Positions 17,244-26,500 of a stretch of 64,000 nt of DNA are shown one piece after another. The notes beneath the pieces were generated by a model that saw only the letters and a program-made list of their open reading frames with translations, had not been told where the DNA came from and ran no database searches. The position numbers and the translations under genes were made by a program. Each line of letters begins with the position of its first letter. Within the stretch, counting starts at the first letter, position 1. The stretch lies in contig NZ_CP036402.1 in assembly GCF_004322855.1 (NCBI RefSeq), positions 2,666,001-2,730,000 of the forward strand, given 5' to 3'. The stretch comes from Egibacter rhizosphaerae (GTDB taxonomy: Bacteria > Actinomycetota > Nitriliruptoria > Euzebyales > Egibacteraceae).

Positions 17244-18314
17244 CTACCGCCCGACGTCGGCGAGGAGCTTCTCCCACTCGCCGGCGACCGTCTCGAGGTC
17301 GAACCAGGCCTCGACCTGCTGGCGGGCGAGCAGACCCATGGACGCGTGCCCGTCGAGGACGCGCCGCACCCCGTCGCGGACCGCGTCGACGCCCGGGGTG
17401 ACGGGCACGAGCGCGCCGGTCACGCCGTCGACGACGATCCACGGGAGCCCCCCGACGTCGGTGGCCACGGCGGGCACGCCGCGGGCGCCCGCCTCCATCA
17501 GGAACCCGGCCGTTCCGCCCCGGTCGCTCAGGAGCACGGCGACGTCCGCGGCGTCGTAACACGGGGCGAGGTCCGGCAGCGGGCCCGCGAACGCGACCCG
17601 GTCGGGCGCGAGCGCGGCCGCGCGCTCGGCGAGCCGGGCCCGCGCGAGGCCATCGCCCACGATCAGCGCTTGCCACGCCGGCTCGCGGGCGACCGCCCCG
17701 AGCAGCGCGTCGATCCGGTGCTCCGGCGCGAGCGCGCCCACACTGAGAAGCACGGGGCGCTCGGGGTCGGGGTCGAGGCCGAACCGCCTGCGGGCAGCCT
17801 CCTGCGCGGCTGCGTCGGGCGGGACGACGTCGCGTGTGGTCACCCCCGACGGGATCATGGAGATGCGCCCCGAGGGGATGCCGACGGCGTTGACGAGCAG
17901 TTGGCGGGCCTCGGGCCACAGCACGCACACCCGCTGCACGTTGCCGAGCAGGACGCGCAGGCGCAGCCGCTGCTCCGGGGTGTCGATGCCCCGCAGGGCG
18001 TCCGCCGCCGAGCGGTAGATGATCGGGACCCCGACCCGGCTCCGAGCGGTGATCGTGGGGGAGAGCGTCGGGGCGCCGAAGGCGATCACGACGTCGGCCA
18101 GGCGCATCTCCGCCCGCAACGCCCGCAGCGTCTGCGGATGCCGCGGCAGGCGGCCGAGCGCCGGCACCGGCAGAGGCGGGGGATAGCCCCCGGCGGTGAG
18201 GGCGACCGAGCGCACGTCCCATCCCCGCTCGGCGAGCACGCGCTCGAGGCGCACCGCGAACAGTTGTGAGCCGCGCCGGTCGGTGTCGGTGAGGACCTGC
18301 AGGATGCGCGTCAT
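17244..18314 (-). CDS. Family 4-type (GT-B) glycosyltransferase
   Basis: The 356-residue protein begins MTRILQVLTDTDRRGSQLFA, typical of GT-B transferases. Its C-terminal half has the donor-binding region: PVLLSVGALAPEHRIDALL, ALIVGDGLARARL, VAFAGPLPDLAPCYDAADV and TAGFLMEAGARGVPAVATDV, an EX7E-like motif lacking the first Glu. It probably transfers a sugar from a nucleotide donor to a lipid-linked acceptor. ATG 18314 with GAGGTGACG upstream is chosen; the longer open frame would run into the next gene. It is 73 bases downstream of the GNAT gene on the same strand. Confidence 0.8.
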   Translation of the reverse strand: MTRILQVLTDTDRRGSQLFAVRLERVLAERGWDVRSVALTAGGYPPPLPVPALGRLPRHPQTLRALRAEMRLADVVIAFGAPTLSPTITARSRVGVPIIYRSAADALRGIDTPEQRLRLRVLLGNVQRVCVLWPEARQLLVNAVGIPSGRISMIPSGVTTRDVVPPDAAAQEAARRRFGLDPDPERPVLLSVGALAPEHRIDALLGAVAREPAWQALIVGDGLARARLAERAAALAPDRVAFAGPLPDLAPCYDAADVAVLLSDRGGTAGFLMEAGARGVPAVATDVGGLPWIVVDGVTGALVPVTPGVDAVRDGVRRVLDGHASMGLLARQQVEAWFDLETVAGEWEKLLADVGR

Positions 18315-18387
18315 CGTCACCTCGCTGGTGGTTGCTCGTGCGACGGGCCGGGGCCGCGGCCACGGGCCGGGCCACGGGTCCCGCGGG

Positions 18388-19365
18388 CTAACCGAATTCG
18401 ACGTCTCCCGTGCCGAGCGACCAGGACTCGAGCGCGGGGGAAGCCTGCCCACCGATGAGGTCCCGCCACACCAGCGTGGGGCCGAGGCCCGGCGGGGCGA
18501 GCGCGGCGTCGAACGAGCCCGGCCGCGTGATCGCGAAGGCGTGGTCGGCGCCGGTCGCACGCAGGGCCAGGGTCGCGATCTCGGTGACCTCCTCCTCGGC
18601 GCCGGTGGGTGCGATCAGATCCTCGACGACGAGCTCGCGCGCGCGACCGCGCTGGCGGAGCCGGAAGACGAGCAGACCGTCCTGGATCCGCTCGCTGTAG
18701 CGCAGGACCCGGTAGTGCAGCCACTCGGGACCGTAGCGCCACTGCAGGAACGGCACGTCCCGACGGGTGGCGAGACCCGCCGACGCGGTGCTGTTGAGGA
18801 GCAGCTCGTGCACGGCGGTGGCGTCGGCCAGCACCTCGGCGGCGGGCACGCCGACGTCGGTCGGCAGCGGATGCCGTTCGGGAGCGGCGCGGCTACGCAG
18901 CGTCCGCAGCGCGCCACGCGCGGACCGCAGGCGGATCACGGCGGGCAGGCGGCCGACCTCCTCCCAGCCGGCCTGCCGGCAGGCCGCGAGGCGCTCGTCT
19001 CCGGCGACCCCGAACGCGAACCGCGCCTCGTCCCCCGTGAGCTGCGCGCACGCGTGTGCAACGAGGCGGTCGAGGATCCCCGCGCCCAGCGAGGGGTCGG
19101 CGGCGGCATCGGACACGCGCACCGCCGGGACGACCGCGTCCTCGTCGAGGAACTCCCACCGCTGGAACAGGCACACGCCGACGAGGTGCTCACCGGCCAG
19201 CGCGACCCAGCCGAGCGACGTGCCGAACGGGTTGTCCCGGTGCTTCCAGGCGAAGGAGCGGCGGCGCACCTCGTCGTCCGCGAGGCCGGTCGACGCCGCC
19301 AGCAGATCGAGGACCTGGGGCTCGTCGCTCTCGCGCAACTCGCGGACCACGATCTCGTCGGTCAT
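18388..19365 (-). CDS. GNAT-type acyltransferase
   Basis: The 325-residue protein starts IVVRELRESDEPQVLDLLAA, the usual first strand and helix of GNAT N-acyltransferases. It continues with LGWVALAGEHLVGVCLFQRW, and AVRVSDAAADPSLGAGILDRLVAHA where the acetyl-CoA loop is expected, though the classic RxxGxG/A is replaced by SLGAG. The C-terminal half may be a second degenerate GNAT lobe, as in FemAB-like or enhanced-survival proteins. Substrate unknown; sugar-amine acylation fits the locus. Same strand as the GT at 17244. Confidence 0.65.
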   Translation of the reverse strand: MTDEIVVRELRESDEPQVLDLLAASTGLADDEVRRRSFAWKHRDNPFGTSLGWVALAGEHLVGVCLFQRWEFLDEDAVVPAVRVSDAAADPSLGAGILDRLVAHACAQLTGDEARFAFGVAGDERLAACRQAGWEEVGRLPAVIRLRSARGALRTLRSRAAPERHPLPTDVGVPAAEVLADATAVHELLLNSTASAGLATRRDVPFLQWRYGPEWLHYRVLRYSERIQDGLLVFRLRQRGRARELVVEDLIAPTGAEEEVTEIATLALRATGADHAFAITRPGSFDAALAPPGLGPTLVWRDLIGGQASPALESWSLGTGDVEFG

Positions 19366-19523
19366 CCCACCCCACTGTTGGCTGGCTCGCTCGCTCGGTC
19401 GCTGGCCCCCGCAGCATCACGGTGAACAGCCGTTCGCGCGAACCCGAGAAGCGGCCCGCACCCCGCGCACTCGGGCGCGCCGCGGTCCCGCTGTCAGCCG
19501 GCTTGGTCTGTTGGTACAGGTCC

Positions 19524-19748
19524 ACGGAGATAACGGACTGGAAGTGGGGTACACTCTCCGTATGGGAACCGGTACCGACCGGCCCGGAAGGGGTCGGCCC
19601 GAATATCCCAGTTCGTGAACCGGGAAGCAGAGATCCAGAGGGCACCGACGGTCGCCCAGGACCCGCCTCATAGGCGGGCACCAGCCCTCTGGGGAGCGAA
19701 TGGCGAGCCCGATCCGGTGGTTGGTCCCTCGTTCGCCGAGCGAACGAG
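19524..19748 (+). ncRNA. Candidate structured RNA leader upstream of the GT2 gene
   Basis: In the roughly 400-base gap before the GT2 gene there is a chain of perfect or near-perfect stems: ACGGAGA/TCTCCGT (19524-19530 with 19555-19561); CCGACC/GGTCGG near 19576-19597; an eight-pair stem CCAGAGGG/CCCTCTGG (19635-19642 with 19685-19692) enclosing CCCGCC/GGCGGG (19662-19678); and an eight-pair stem CTCGTTCG/CGAACGAG (19728-19748). The last ends 25 bases before the GTG at 19774. The arrangement resembles a riboswitch or attenuator, but I cannot assign a known class. The rest of the gap (19366-19523) shows no gene. Confidence 0.4.
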
Positions 19749-19773
19749 CCGTGCCAGTGCCTAGCCACTCTTA

Positions 19774-21099
19774 GTGATCACGTTGTCGGCACGTGCGCTG
19801 CCGCCAACCCGGCTCCGACCCATCGATCTGACTGGTTCGCCGATGACCGCCGTCTTGGCTCCGTCCGCCGCCGACCTGGACCCCGGGACCGTCCGGCTCG
19901 ATCCGCCCGACACCCGCCCTGCGCCCGTGTCCGACCGCCTGGCTGCGCCGACCCTGAGCCGGCCTTCGCTCGTCGCGCTGGTCCCCGCGCACAACGAGGC
20001 CGAGGGGATCACGTCGTCGATCGCGGCGCTGCAGCCCCAGGTCGACCGGCTCGTGGTCGTTGCCGACAACTGCACCGACGACACCGAGCGCCTCGCCGTG
20101 GCGCAAGGCGCCGAGGTCTTCGCCACCGTCGGCAACACCGCGAAGAAGGCGGGCGCGCTCAACCAGGCGTTGCGCCTGCGCTTCCGTCGCACCGCCGAGC
20201 GGCGCCGGCAGGAGGAGCGCGTGGCGCCCGAACGCGTGGCGGTCGAGCGCCGCGTGCGGGACCGGCGCGCGGCGTCCTCGGCGACATCGGACGCCTGCGA
20301 CTACGTCCTCGTGCAGGACGCCGACAGCCTGCTCGACCCGTGGTGGGTCGAGTTGGCGCGGCGGACGATGGAGGAGGATCCGGGCCTCGGGGGCGTCGGC
20401 GGCGTTTTCCGCGGCAGCGACGACCCGGGCTTCGTCTGCATGCTCCAGCGCAACGAGTACGCCCGATACGCCCGCGATGTCGCCCGACTCAAGGGACGCG
20501 CGCTCGTGCTCACCGGCACAGCGTCGATGTTCTCCCGGAAGGTGCTCAACGAGGTCGTTGATGGTCGCGAGCGGGGCGTGTTGCCCTACGGCTCGGGGGA
20601 AGTCTACGACACGAAGGTGCTGACCGAGGACAACGAGTTGAGCCTCGCGATCATGCACCTCGGCTACCGCATCAAGTCCCCCAAGGACTGCACCCTCGTC
20701 ACCGAGGTGATGCCGACCTGGCGGGAGCTCTACGGCCAGCGACTGCGCTGGAAGCGCGGGGCCATCGAGAACCTCGTCGACTACGGGATGACGCGGGTCA
20801 CGTTCCGCTACTGGCTGCGGCAGGTCGTGACGCTGCTCGGGATCACCGTGACCGCGCTCTACCTCGGGGCGATCGTGTGGGTGCTCGTCATGGAGGGCTC
20901 GCTCACCCTCTACCCGATCTGGCTCGCGGTGACCGGCATCTTCATCGCCGAGCGGGTCATCACGGTCAGGGCGAGGGGTCCGCAGCAGATGCTCCTCGCC
21001 TCGGTGCTTCTCGTCGAGATGGTCTTCGACGTCTTCCTCCAAGGAGTCCACCTGCGTGCATACGTGGACTCACTCCTACGAACAGAGAAGAGGTGGTGA
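19774..21099 (+). CDS. Membrane glycosyltransferase family 2, processive type
   Basis: The 441-residue protein has an N-terminal polar stretch and then a GT2 domain: LVALVPAHNEAEGI near residue 67, VADNCTDD near 96, VQDADSLL near 178, TEDNELSLAI near 283 and QRLRWKRGAIENL near 322. These are the D, DxD, TED and QxxRW motifs of cellulose/hyaluronan-synthase-like enzymes. Three TM helices follow (residues about 345-425). It would polymerise and extrude, or transfer, a polysaccharide at the membrane. Start is uncertain: GTG 19774 or ATG 19843, neither with a strong ribosome site. The LAYTG peptide gene follows directly. Confidence 0.88.
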   Translation: MITLSARALPPTRLRPIDLTGSPMTAVLAPSAADLDPGTVRLDPPDTRPAPVSDRLAAPTLSRPSLVALVPAHNEAEGITSSIAALQPQVDRLVVVADNCTDDTERLAVAQGAEVFATVGNTAKKAGALNQALRLRFRRTAERRRQEERVAPERVAVERRVRDRRAASSATSDACDYVLVQDADSLLDPWWVELARRTMEEDPGLGGVGGVFRGSDDPGFVCMLQRNEYARYARDVARLKGRALVLTGTASMFSRKVLNEVVDGRERGVLPYGSGEVYDTKVLTEDNELSLAIMHLGYRIKSPKDCTLVTEVMPTWRELYGQRLRWKRGAIENLVDYGMTRVTFRYWLRQVVTLLGITVTALYLGAIVWVLVMEGSLTLYPIWLAVTGIFIAERVITVRARGPQQMLLASVLLVEMVFDVFLQGVHLRAYVDSLLRTEKRW

Positions 21100-21100
21100 C

Positions 21101-21253
21101 ATGTACCAGACCATCGGTGCCCCTGCTGCGGCGGGGATCGGCGCCCTCGCGTACACCGGCTCGGACCTCCTGTGGCTCGCCGTCGGCGCGTTCGCGCTGA
21201 TCGCGGCGGGCAGCGCAGTGCTGCGGATCATCCCGCGGCGCGTCCAGGCCTGA
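21101..21253 (+). CDS. 50-residue protein with a LAYTG sorting-like signal
   Basis: ATG 21101 follows AGAGGTGGTGAC one base after the GT2 stop, so this small gene is in the same operon. The product is a short N-terminus (MYQTIGAPAAAGIGA), then LAYTG, a hydrophobic helix (LLWLAVGAFALIAAGSAVL) and a basic tail (RIIPRRVQA). That is the layout of a sortase substrate C-terminus, and LAxTG is the form preferred by class E sortases of high-GC actinobacteria. There is no room for a signal peptide, so it may instead be a one-helix partner of the GT2 enzyme. No sortase gene is in the window. Confidence 0.65.
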   Translation: MYQTIGAPAAAGIGALAYTGSDLLWLAVGAFALIAAGSAVLRIIPRRVQA

Positions 21254-21272
21254 TCCACGAACGTCGTCGAAA

Positions 21273-21302
21273 CGGGGAGGTCGTCACCACGAGGCCTCCC
21301 CG
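21273..21302. terminator. Bidirectional hairpin between convergent genes
   Basis: CGGGGAGG at 21273-21280 pairs perfectly with CCTCCCCG at 21295-21302, with a further TCGT/ACGA pairing in the loop. It lies between the end of the LAYTG gene and the end of the opposite-strand GH16 gene, where a shared terminator is expected. There is no T tract. Confidence 0.5.
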
Positions 21303-21334
21303 CTCGACTGTGCGCCCAGCAGCCCATGAGCTGT

Positions 21335-23062
21335 TCAGGGCGGGGTGAACGCGAAGTCCTCGATGCGCACCTCGACCTCACCTCGGTCGGGTGGATCCCC
21401 GTTCATAAGCCAGAGGTTCATCATGGTGCGCTCCTCGCCGGGAGCGGGAACCCGCGCCGGATCGTCGATGCTCCATGCCCCCAGGACCTCGCCGGTCGCC
21501 GCGTGGCGCGTCTCCCAGTGGATGCGACCCGGCGTCCACGTGAACTCCTGCACCGTCCGGTCGCCCCCGAGCTCGACTCCCGGGTCGTTGTTGTCCGGCT
21601 CCCCGGAGTCGTCGGCCCAGACCGTGTACCAGAGGTTGCCGACGGACTCCGAGCCCCAGCGCGCGAGCTCGATGTCGATCTCGCGGTGACCCTCCTCGGG
21701 CGCCCGCCAGTCGTAGGTGAACAGCCCGAGCACCGGGATGAGGCCCCACTCCGCCACGTCGTCGACGGCGATCGTCCAGCGGTAGGTCCCGTAGCCACCG
21801 ACGGGCTCGGTGGTGGCGACCTCGGCGCCGTGCCACGCCCCGTCGACCCCGTCGAGGCGCAGCCGCAGGTCCCCTTCGGGCGTCACCGTGACGTGGTCGG
21901 GATCGAACGTCGTCGGCCCGGGGCCTCCGTGCCGGTCGCTCGTCTCCCACTCGTGGCCGGCCCACTCGAACACCGCTGCGGTCTCCCTGTCCTCGCCGGA
22001 GCGCTCCTGTTCGGCTCCATCCTCGGGTGCGGGCCCGTCCGAGGCCAGCCGTGCGTGGTCGAGGGTGGTGTCGCAGATGGCTTGGGGGCCGCCGAGGGCG
22101 ATGAGTTCGGTGGGTTGTAGGCGGGCGAGTTCGGCGGCGACGTCGTCGGGCAGGGGGCCGCAGGTGGGGGTGAGCAGCAGGGGGTGGTCGGTGGTGCTGG
22201 CGGCGAGGGCGTCGGGGAAGGTGTCGCCGGTGGCCAGTAGGACGCGGTCGGAGTCGCTGGTGGGGTGGGTGTGTTGGCTGATGGTCACGGCGGTGGTGTA
22301 GCGGGTGTCGCCGGCCCAGCGTTGGACGGGTGCGTCGGCGGCGTCGGCGGCGTGGTCGAGGGTGGTGTCGCAGATGGCTTGGGGGCCGCCGAGGGCGATG
22401 AGTTCGGTGGGTTGCAGGCGGGCGAGTTCGGCGGCGACGTCGTCGGGCAGGGGGCCGCAGGTGGGGGTGAGTAGCAGGGGGTGGTCGGTGGTGCTGGCGG
22501 CGAGGGCGTCGGGGAAGGTGTCGCCGGTGGCCAGCAGGACGCGGTCGGCGTCGCTGGTGGGGTGGGTGTGTTGGTTGATGGTCACGGCGGTGGTGTAGCG
22601 GGTGTCGCCGGCCCAGCGTTGGACGGGTGCGTCGGCGGCGTCGGCGGCGTGGTCGAGGGTGGTGTCGCAGATGGCTTGGGGGCCGCCGAGGGCGATGAGT
22701 TCGGTGGGTTGTAGGCGGGCGAGTTCGGCGGCGACGTCGTCGGGCAGGGGGCCGCAGGTGGGGGTGAGTAGCAGGGGGTGGTCGGTGGTGCTGGCGGCGA
22801 GGGCGTCGGGGAAGGTGTCGCCGGTGGCCAGCAGGACGCGGTTGGCGTCGCTGGTGGGGTGGGTGTGTTGGCTGATGGTCACGGCGGTGGTGTAGCGGGT
22901 GTCGCCGGACCAGCGCTCGGTGGGGGTGCCGGACACCGGCTCCTCCGCGGCGGTGACTCCCTCCGTGCCTACGGCGAGCCACAGCGCGGCCGCGAGCAGC
23001 CCACCGGCCAGCGTGCCGAGGCGGCGTGCGGTGGCCCGCGGTGCCGGAGCGCTCCGGACCAT
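21335..23062 (-). CDS. Secreted protein with three CWB2 repeats and a GH16 domain
   Basis: The 575-residue protein has a signal peptide (residues about 1-40, LGTLAGGLLAAALWLAVGTEG), then three almost identical 99-residue cell wall binding repeat 2 units (about 49-147, 148-246, 247-338). Each has ERW/QRW-GDTRYTTAVTI, FPDALAA, and a Cys pair. After an acidic linker the C-terminal 210 residues look like a glycoside hydrolase family 16 fold with the catalytic signature EIDIE at 461-465 (Glu461, Asp463, Glu465). CWB2 domains attach proteins to wall polymers; GH16 enzymes cut or rearrange beta-1,3/1,4-glucans and galactans. It may remodel the organism's own glycan layer. ATG 23062 opens on the signal peptide. 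Confidence 0.85.
   Translation of the reverse strand: MVRSAPAPRATARRLGTLAGGLLAAALWLAVGTEGVTAAEEPVSGTPTERWSGDTRYTTAVTISQHTHPTSDANRVLLATGDTFPDALAASTTDHPLLLTPTCGPLPDDVAAELARLQPTELIALGGPQAICDTTLDHAADAADAPVQRWAGDTRYTTAVTINQHTHPTSDADRVLLATGDTFPDALAASTTDHPLLLTPTCGPLPDDVAAELARLQPTELIALGGPQAICDTTLDHAADAADAPVQRWAGDTRYTTAVTISQHTHPTSDSDRVLLATGDTFPDALAASTTDHPLLLTPTCGPLPDDVAAELARLQPTELIALGGPQAICDTTLDHARLASDGPAPEDGAEQERSGEDRETAAVFEWAGHEWETSDRHGGPGPTTFDPDHVTVTPEGDLRLRLDGVDGAWHGAEVATTEPVGGYGTYRWTIAVDDVAEWGLIPVLGLFTYDWRAPEEGHREIDIELARWGSESVGNLWYTVWADDSGEPDNNDPGVELGGDRTVQEFTWTPGRIHWETRHAATGEVLGAWSIDDPARVPAPGEERTMMNLWLMNGDPPDRGEVEVRIEDFAFTPP
22053..22918 (-). repeat. Three tandem 297-bp repeats within the CWB2 coding region
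   Basis: The unit repeats with a 297-base period (99 codons): 22622-22918, 22325-22621 and 22053-22324 (the last shorter at its 3' end on the coding strand). By eye the first two units differ at only a few bases, including silent ones. Such identity means recent duplication or ongoing gene conversion, and it makes the copy number prone to change or mis-assembly. Confidence 0.9.
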
Positions 23063-23295
23063 GTCGGTGTCCTCTCCACAGGGTCGACCGTCGTCTGCCG
23101 AATCCCCCCGTGCGGTACGCGCGTCGACAGCACTGACGTGCGATAGGTATCGGCCGTTGCGGGTCCGACCTACAGCCGGTGCCGGAAATAGGCCGACTCC
23201 GTCCCGGATCTAGGTCGCCCTGCCGATGCGGAGGGCTACCTCAGACGAGGAGTCTTGCGGTCACTGCTCGGGGAAGCGACGGGAAGGAGTCCGCC

Positions 23296-23589
23296 ATGGA
23301 CGGCCGATCACGGGAGGGGGAGGGGGCCGCGTGGGTGCGTGCGGCCCATGACCGCCTGCGCCGGAACCGCCCTCGGGAAGAGGCGCCCGACGTGGGGTGG
23401 GTCGGACGCTCGTGGCCAACCGCCGGGACTGCTCCTCCCGAGGTCGCCGGGGACATCGAGTCCGTGGGGGAGGTCGTCCCCGCTCCCGTGCCCGAGGGGC
23501 AGGCCGCTGCCGAGCCCGCGCCACCCAACGCCGCGTCCGCGATGGGACCGGACGGCACCGACTGCGCGGGCTTGGCCCCGTGCCCGTGA
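23296..23589 (+). CDS. Small hypothetical protein upstream of the LuxR regulator
   Basis: A 97-residue ORF has a basic, Arg-rich N-terminal third (WVRAAHDRLRRNRPRE) and a Pro/Ala/Glu-rich remainder with no hydrophobic segment and two Cys near the end. GGAAGGAG precedes ATG 23296 at good spacing. Its stop overlaps the ATG of the LuxR-type gene (TGATG arrangement at 23587-23591), so it may be translationally coupled to it. No family recognised; low sequence complexity keeps confidence modest. Confidence 0.45.
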   Translation: MDGRSREGEGAAWVRAAHDRLRRNRPREEAPDVGWVGRSWPTAGTAPPEVAGDIESVGEVVPAPVPEGQAAAEPAPPNAASAMGPDGTDCAGLAPCP

Positions 23590-26500
23590 TGGTCGACGAC
23601 CGGTCATCCGGTCAGCGGCCGCAACCCGCGCAGGAGCCCGGGAGGTCCCGTACGATCCCGGCGATGCTGCACGGTCGTGCAGGGCTCTCGCCGATCATGG
23701 TCGGCCGCGAGGCCGAGCTCGCGGCCTTGCGCGCCCTGCTGGGTCGCGTCCCCGGCGACGACGGGCTGCCGCCGGTCGCGGTCGTCGGCGGTGAGGCCGG
23801 CGTGGGCAAGACCCGCCTGCTGCGGGAGCTCTGCGAGACGACCGACGCGCGCGTGCTCGCCGCGCAGGCGCAGGAGGGCGACGCGGCCCGGCCGTTCGCC
23901 TTGCTTCGGGCGGTACTCGCCTCGACCGTCGCGGCCTGGGAGGCGTTTCCCGACGAACTGCGCGCCCGCGAGCACGCGATCCGCCACGTCCTGCACCCGC
24001 TCCTGTCCCTCGCGCCCCACCACGCCGGCGACCATGCGGCCGAGGCGCCCGACGAGCAGCACTCGGCCGAGGAGTTCGCCCTGGCCGCTGCCGCGCTCTT
24101 GCAGCACGCCGTCGGCGAAGGTCCCGCGGTCGTCGTCCTCGAGGACCTGCACTGGGCGGATGCCGAGAGCATCGCGCTCTGGGAGCGGCTGACGGTCTCG
24201 CCCGGCCTGCCGGCCCTGCTCGTGGCCACGTTCCGGCCCGAGCACGTCGACCGCAGACATGCCCTCGCACGGGCGCTGCCCGAGATCGAGCGCCAACGCA
24301 GCGTCGCCCATGTCCCGGTCGACCGGCTCACGCCCGAGGCGTTGACCGAGCTCCTCGCGGCGGTGTACGGCAAGCCCGCGACCGCCACGACGGTGCAGAC
24401 CCTGCACGCCCGCACCCTCGGCAACGCGTTCTTCGTGGAGGAATTGATCGCTGGGTCCGGGACGGGCGATCCCGACGACCTGCCCGGTGCGGAGCTGCCG
24501 TGGAACGCTGCCGAGGCGGTGCTGCGTCGCGTCGACGAGCTCGACGCCGAGACCCGCGCGGTGCTCGACGCGGCCGCGGTGCTGGGGCCGAGAGTCGACT
24601 TCGAGCTCCTCGCGGCGGTCATCGGGGTCGGCGAGCGCGACCTGCTCGCGCACCTGCACGAGCTCGAACGCCGGGGGCTCGTGACCGAGGGGGCGGCCGA
24701 CGTCTTCGGGTTCCGTCATGCCCTGGCCCGCGAAGCGATCAGCAGCCAACTCTTCGACCGGGAACGGCGGCGGTTGCACGACGCCGCGCTCGCCGCGCTG
24801 GAGGACGGTGGCTCCGACGATTACGTCGCGCTCGCCCAGCACGCCGCGGCCGCCGGCCGGCGCGACGCCCTGGCGCGCTTCGCCGGGCAGGGTGCCCGTC
24901 GACTGCTCGCCGAGGGCGCGTCTGGCGAGGCACTGCGACTCGCCGAGCTCGCGCTCGCCGACCCCGACGAGCTCGCGTCCGACCGCGAGGCCTCCCTGCG
25001 CGAACACGCCGCTCAGGCCGCGTGGCGCGTCGGCGCGCTGGAGGTCGCCGGGCACCACGCCGAGGTGTGGCGGGCGAGGGCTGCCGAGCAGGGCGACCTC
25101 GCGGGCGAGGCGCGGGCGCTGCGCCAGCTCGCCTCGGTGCGGTGGTTCGAGGCGGACACGCAGGCCCACTGGGAGGCGCTCGAGGCCGCGCTCGAGGTCG
25201 CCCGCCAGCTCGGCGACCATCCGGAACACGCGTGGTGCCTCGCCTACCGCTCGCAGCGCCACGGGCTCACGGGCGAGGGCGAGGAAGCGGTCCGCTGGGC
25301 GGACGCGGCCCTCGAACTGGCCGAGCGGATCGGCAGTGAGGAGATCGTGCCGTTCACCCTCGTCAACAAGGGGATCGTCCTCACGGACACGCCCGGCCGG
25401 GAGGAGGAGGGCCTCGACCTGCTCGACCGCGCGCGGCGGGAGGCCCAGCGCCTCGACCAGCCGCATGCCCTCATCCGGGCGTGCCACAACGCGCTCGTGT
25501 GCCTGCTCCACGAGATGCCGGGCCGGCTCGACGAGGCCCGGCGAGTCCTCGCCCTCAACGTCGACGCGACGCGGCGGTACGGGCACGACATCTTCGCCTT
25601 CGACCTCGTGGACCAGGAGTCGCAGCTCGCGGCCGTCGAAGGCGACCTCGACCAGGCCGAGCGGGTGGTCTCGGGCCGGCCAACCCGCTACCCGGTGCTC
25701 ACCGCGCAGAACCGCGCCGTGCTCGCCGCGGAGCGCGGGGAGGCCGAACCGGCCCGGTCAACGTTCTCGGCGGCGCTGGAGGCCGACGGGCCGGGGGTGG
25801 GCGACCGGGGCGATGGGTCTGGCCCGTCGCCTCCCATCGGGCGGGACGGAACCGCTCGCGGAGGGTCGCCCGTGGTCACCGGGTTCCTCGGGGCGGTCGC
25901 GGCCCACCTGCTCGACGATCCCGAGCTGGCGCGACGCAGCGTGGCTCGAGTGCTCGCGCACGTCAGCGAGCGGCCGCCCGGCAATCGCGGCTTCGCCGGG
26001 CACCTGTGCGACACCATCCTCAACGTCGCGCGGTTCGACGAGGTGGGCGACGACCAGCTGGAGGAGTTGCACCGGGCCGCCCTGGCCGAGCACCAGACCA
26101 ACCGGTTGCCGGAGGTCGCCCGGCTCGCCGACGCCGAGGCCGCGCTCGCCGAGCGTCGCGGGGACCACGCCACGGCGGTCGTCCGCGCCCGAGACGCGCT
26201 GGCGCGGTCGGACCTCCCGCTGGCGGTGACCTGGTATGCCGAGGCTCGGGCGCGGCTGGCCCGGGCGCTGGCGGCGCTGGGTGAGCGGGAGCAAGCGCAG
26301 GCAGAGGCGCAGGCGGCGCTCGCGCACCTCGAACGCTGGCCGGGGGTGCGGCGCGAGCGCATCGCCGCGCTCGCGCGGCGCCTGGGCGCGGCCTCCCCCC
26401 ACGAGGGCCGCGGAACCGACGAGGGCGCAGGGCTGACCGCCCGCGAACGCGAGGTGCTGCGGCTCATCGCGCAGGGCCACTCGAACCGCGAGATCGCCGA

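Noticed and set aside
21378-22982. Long minus-strand frame rich in HRR, PPP and TRP across the CWB2 region
   Set aside because: It is an alternate reading of the repeat DNA; the frame at 21335-23062 carries the signal peptide, CWB2 motifs and GH16 site.
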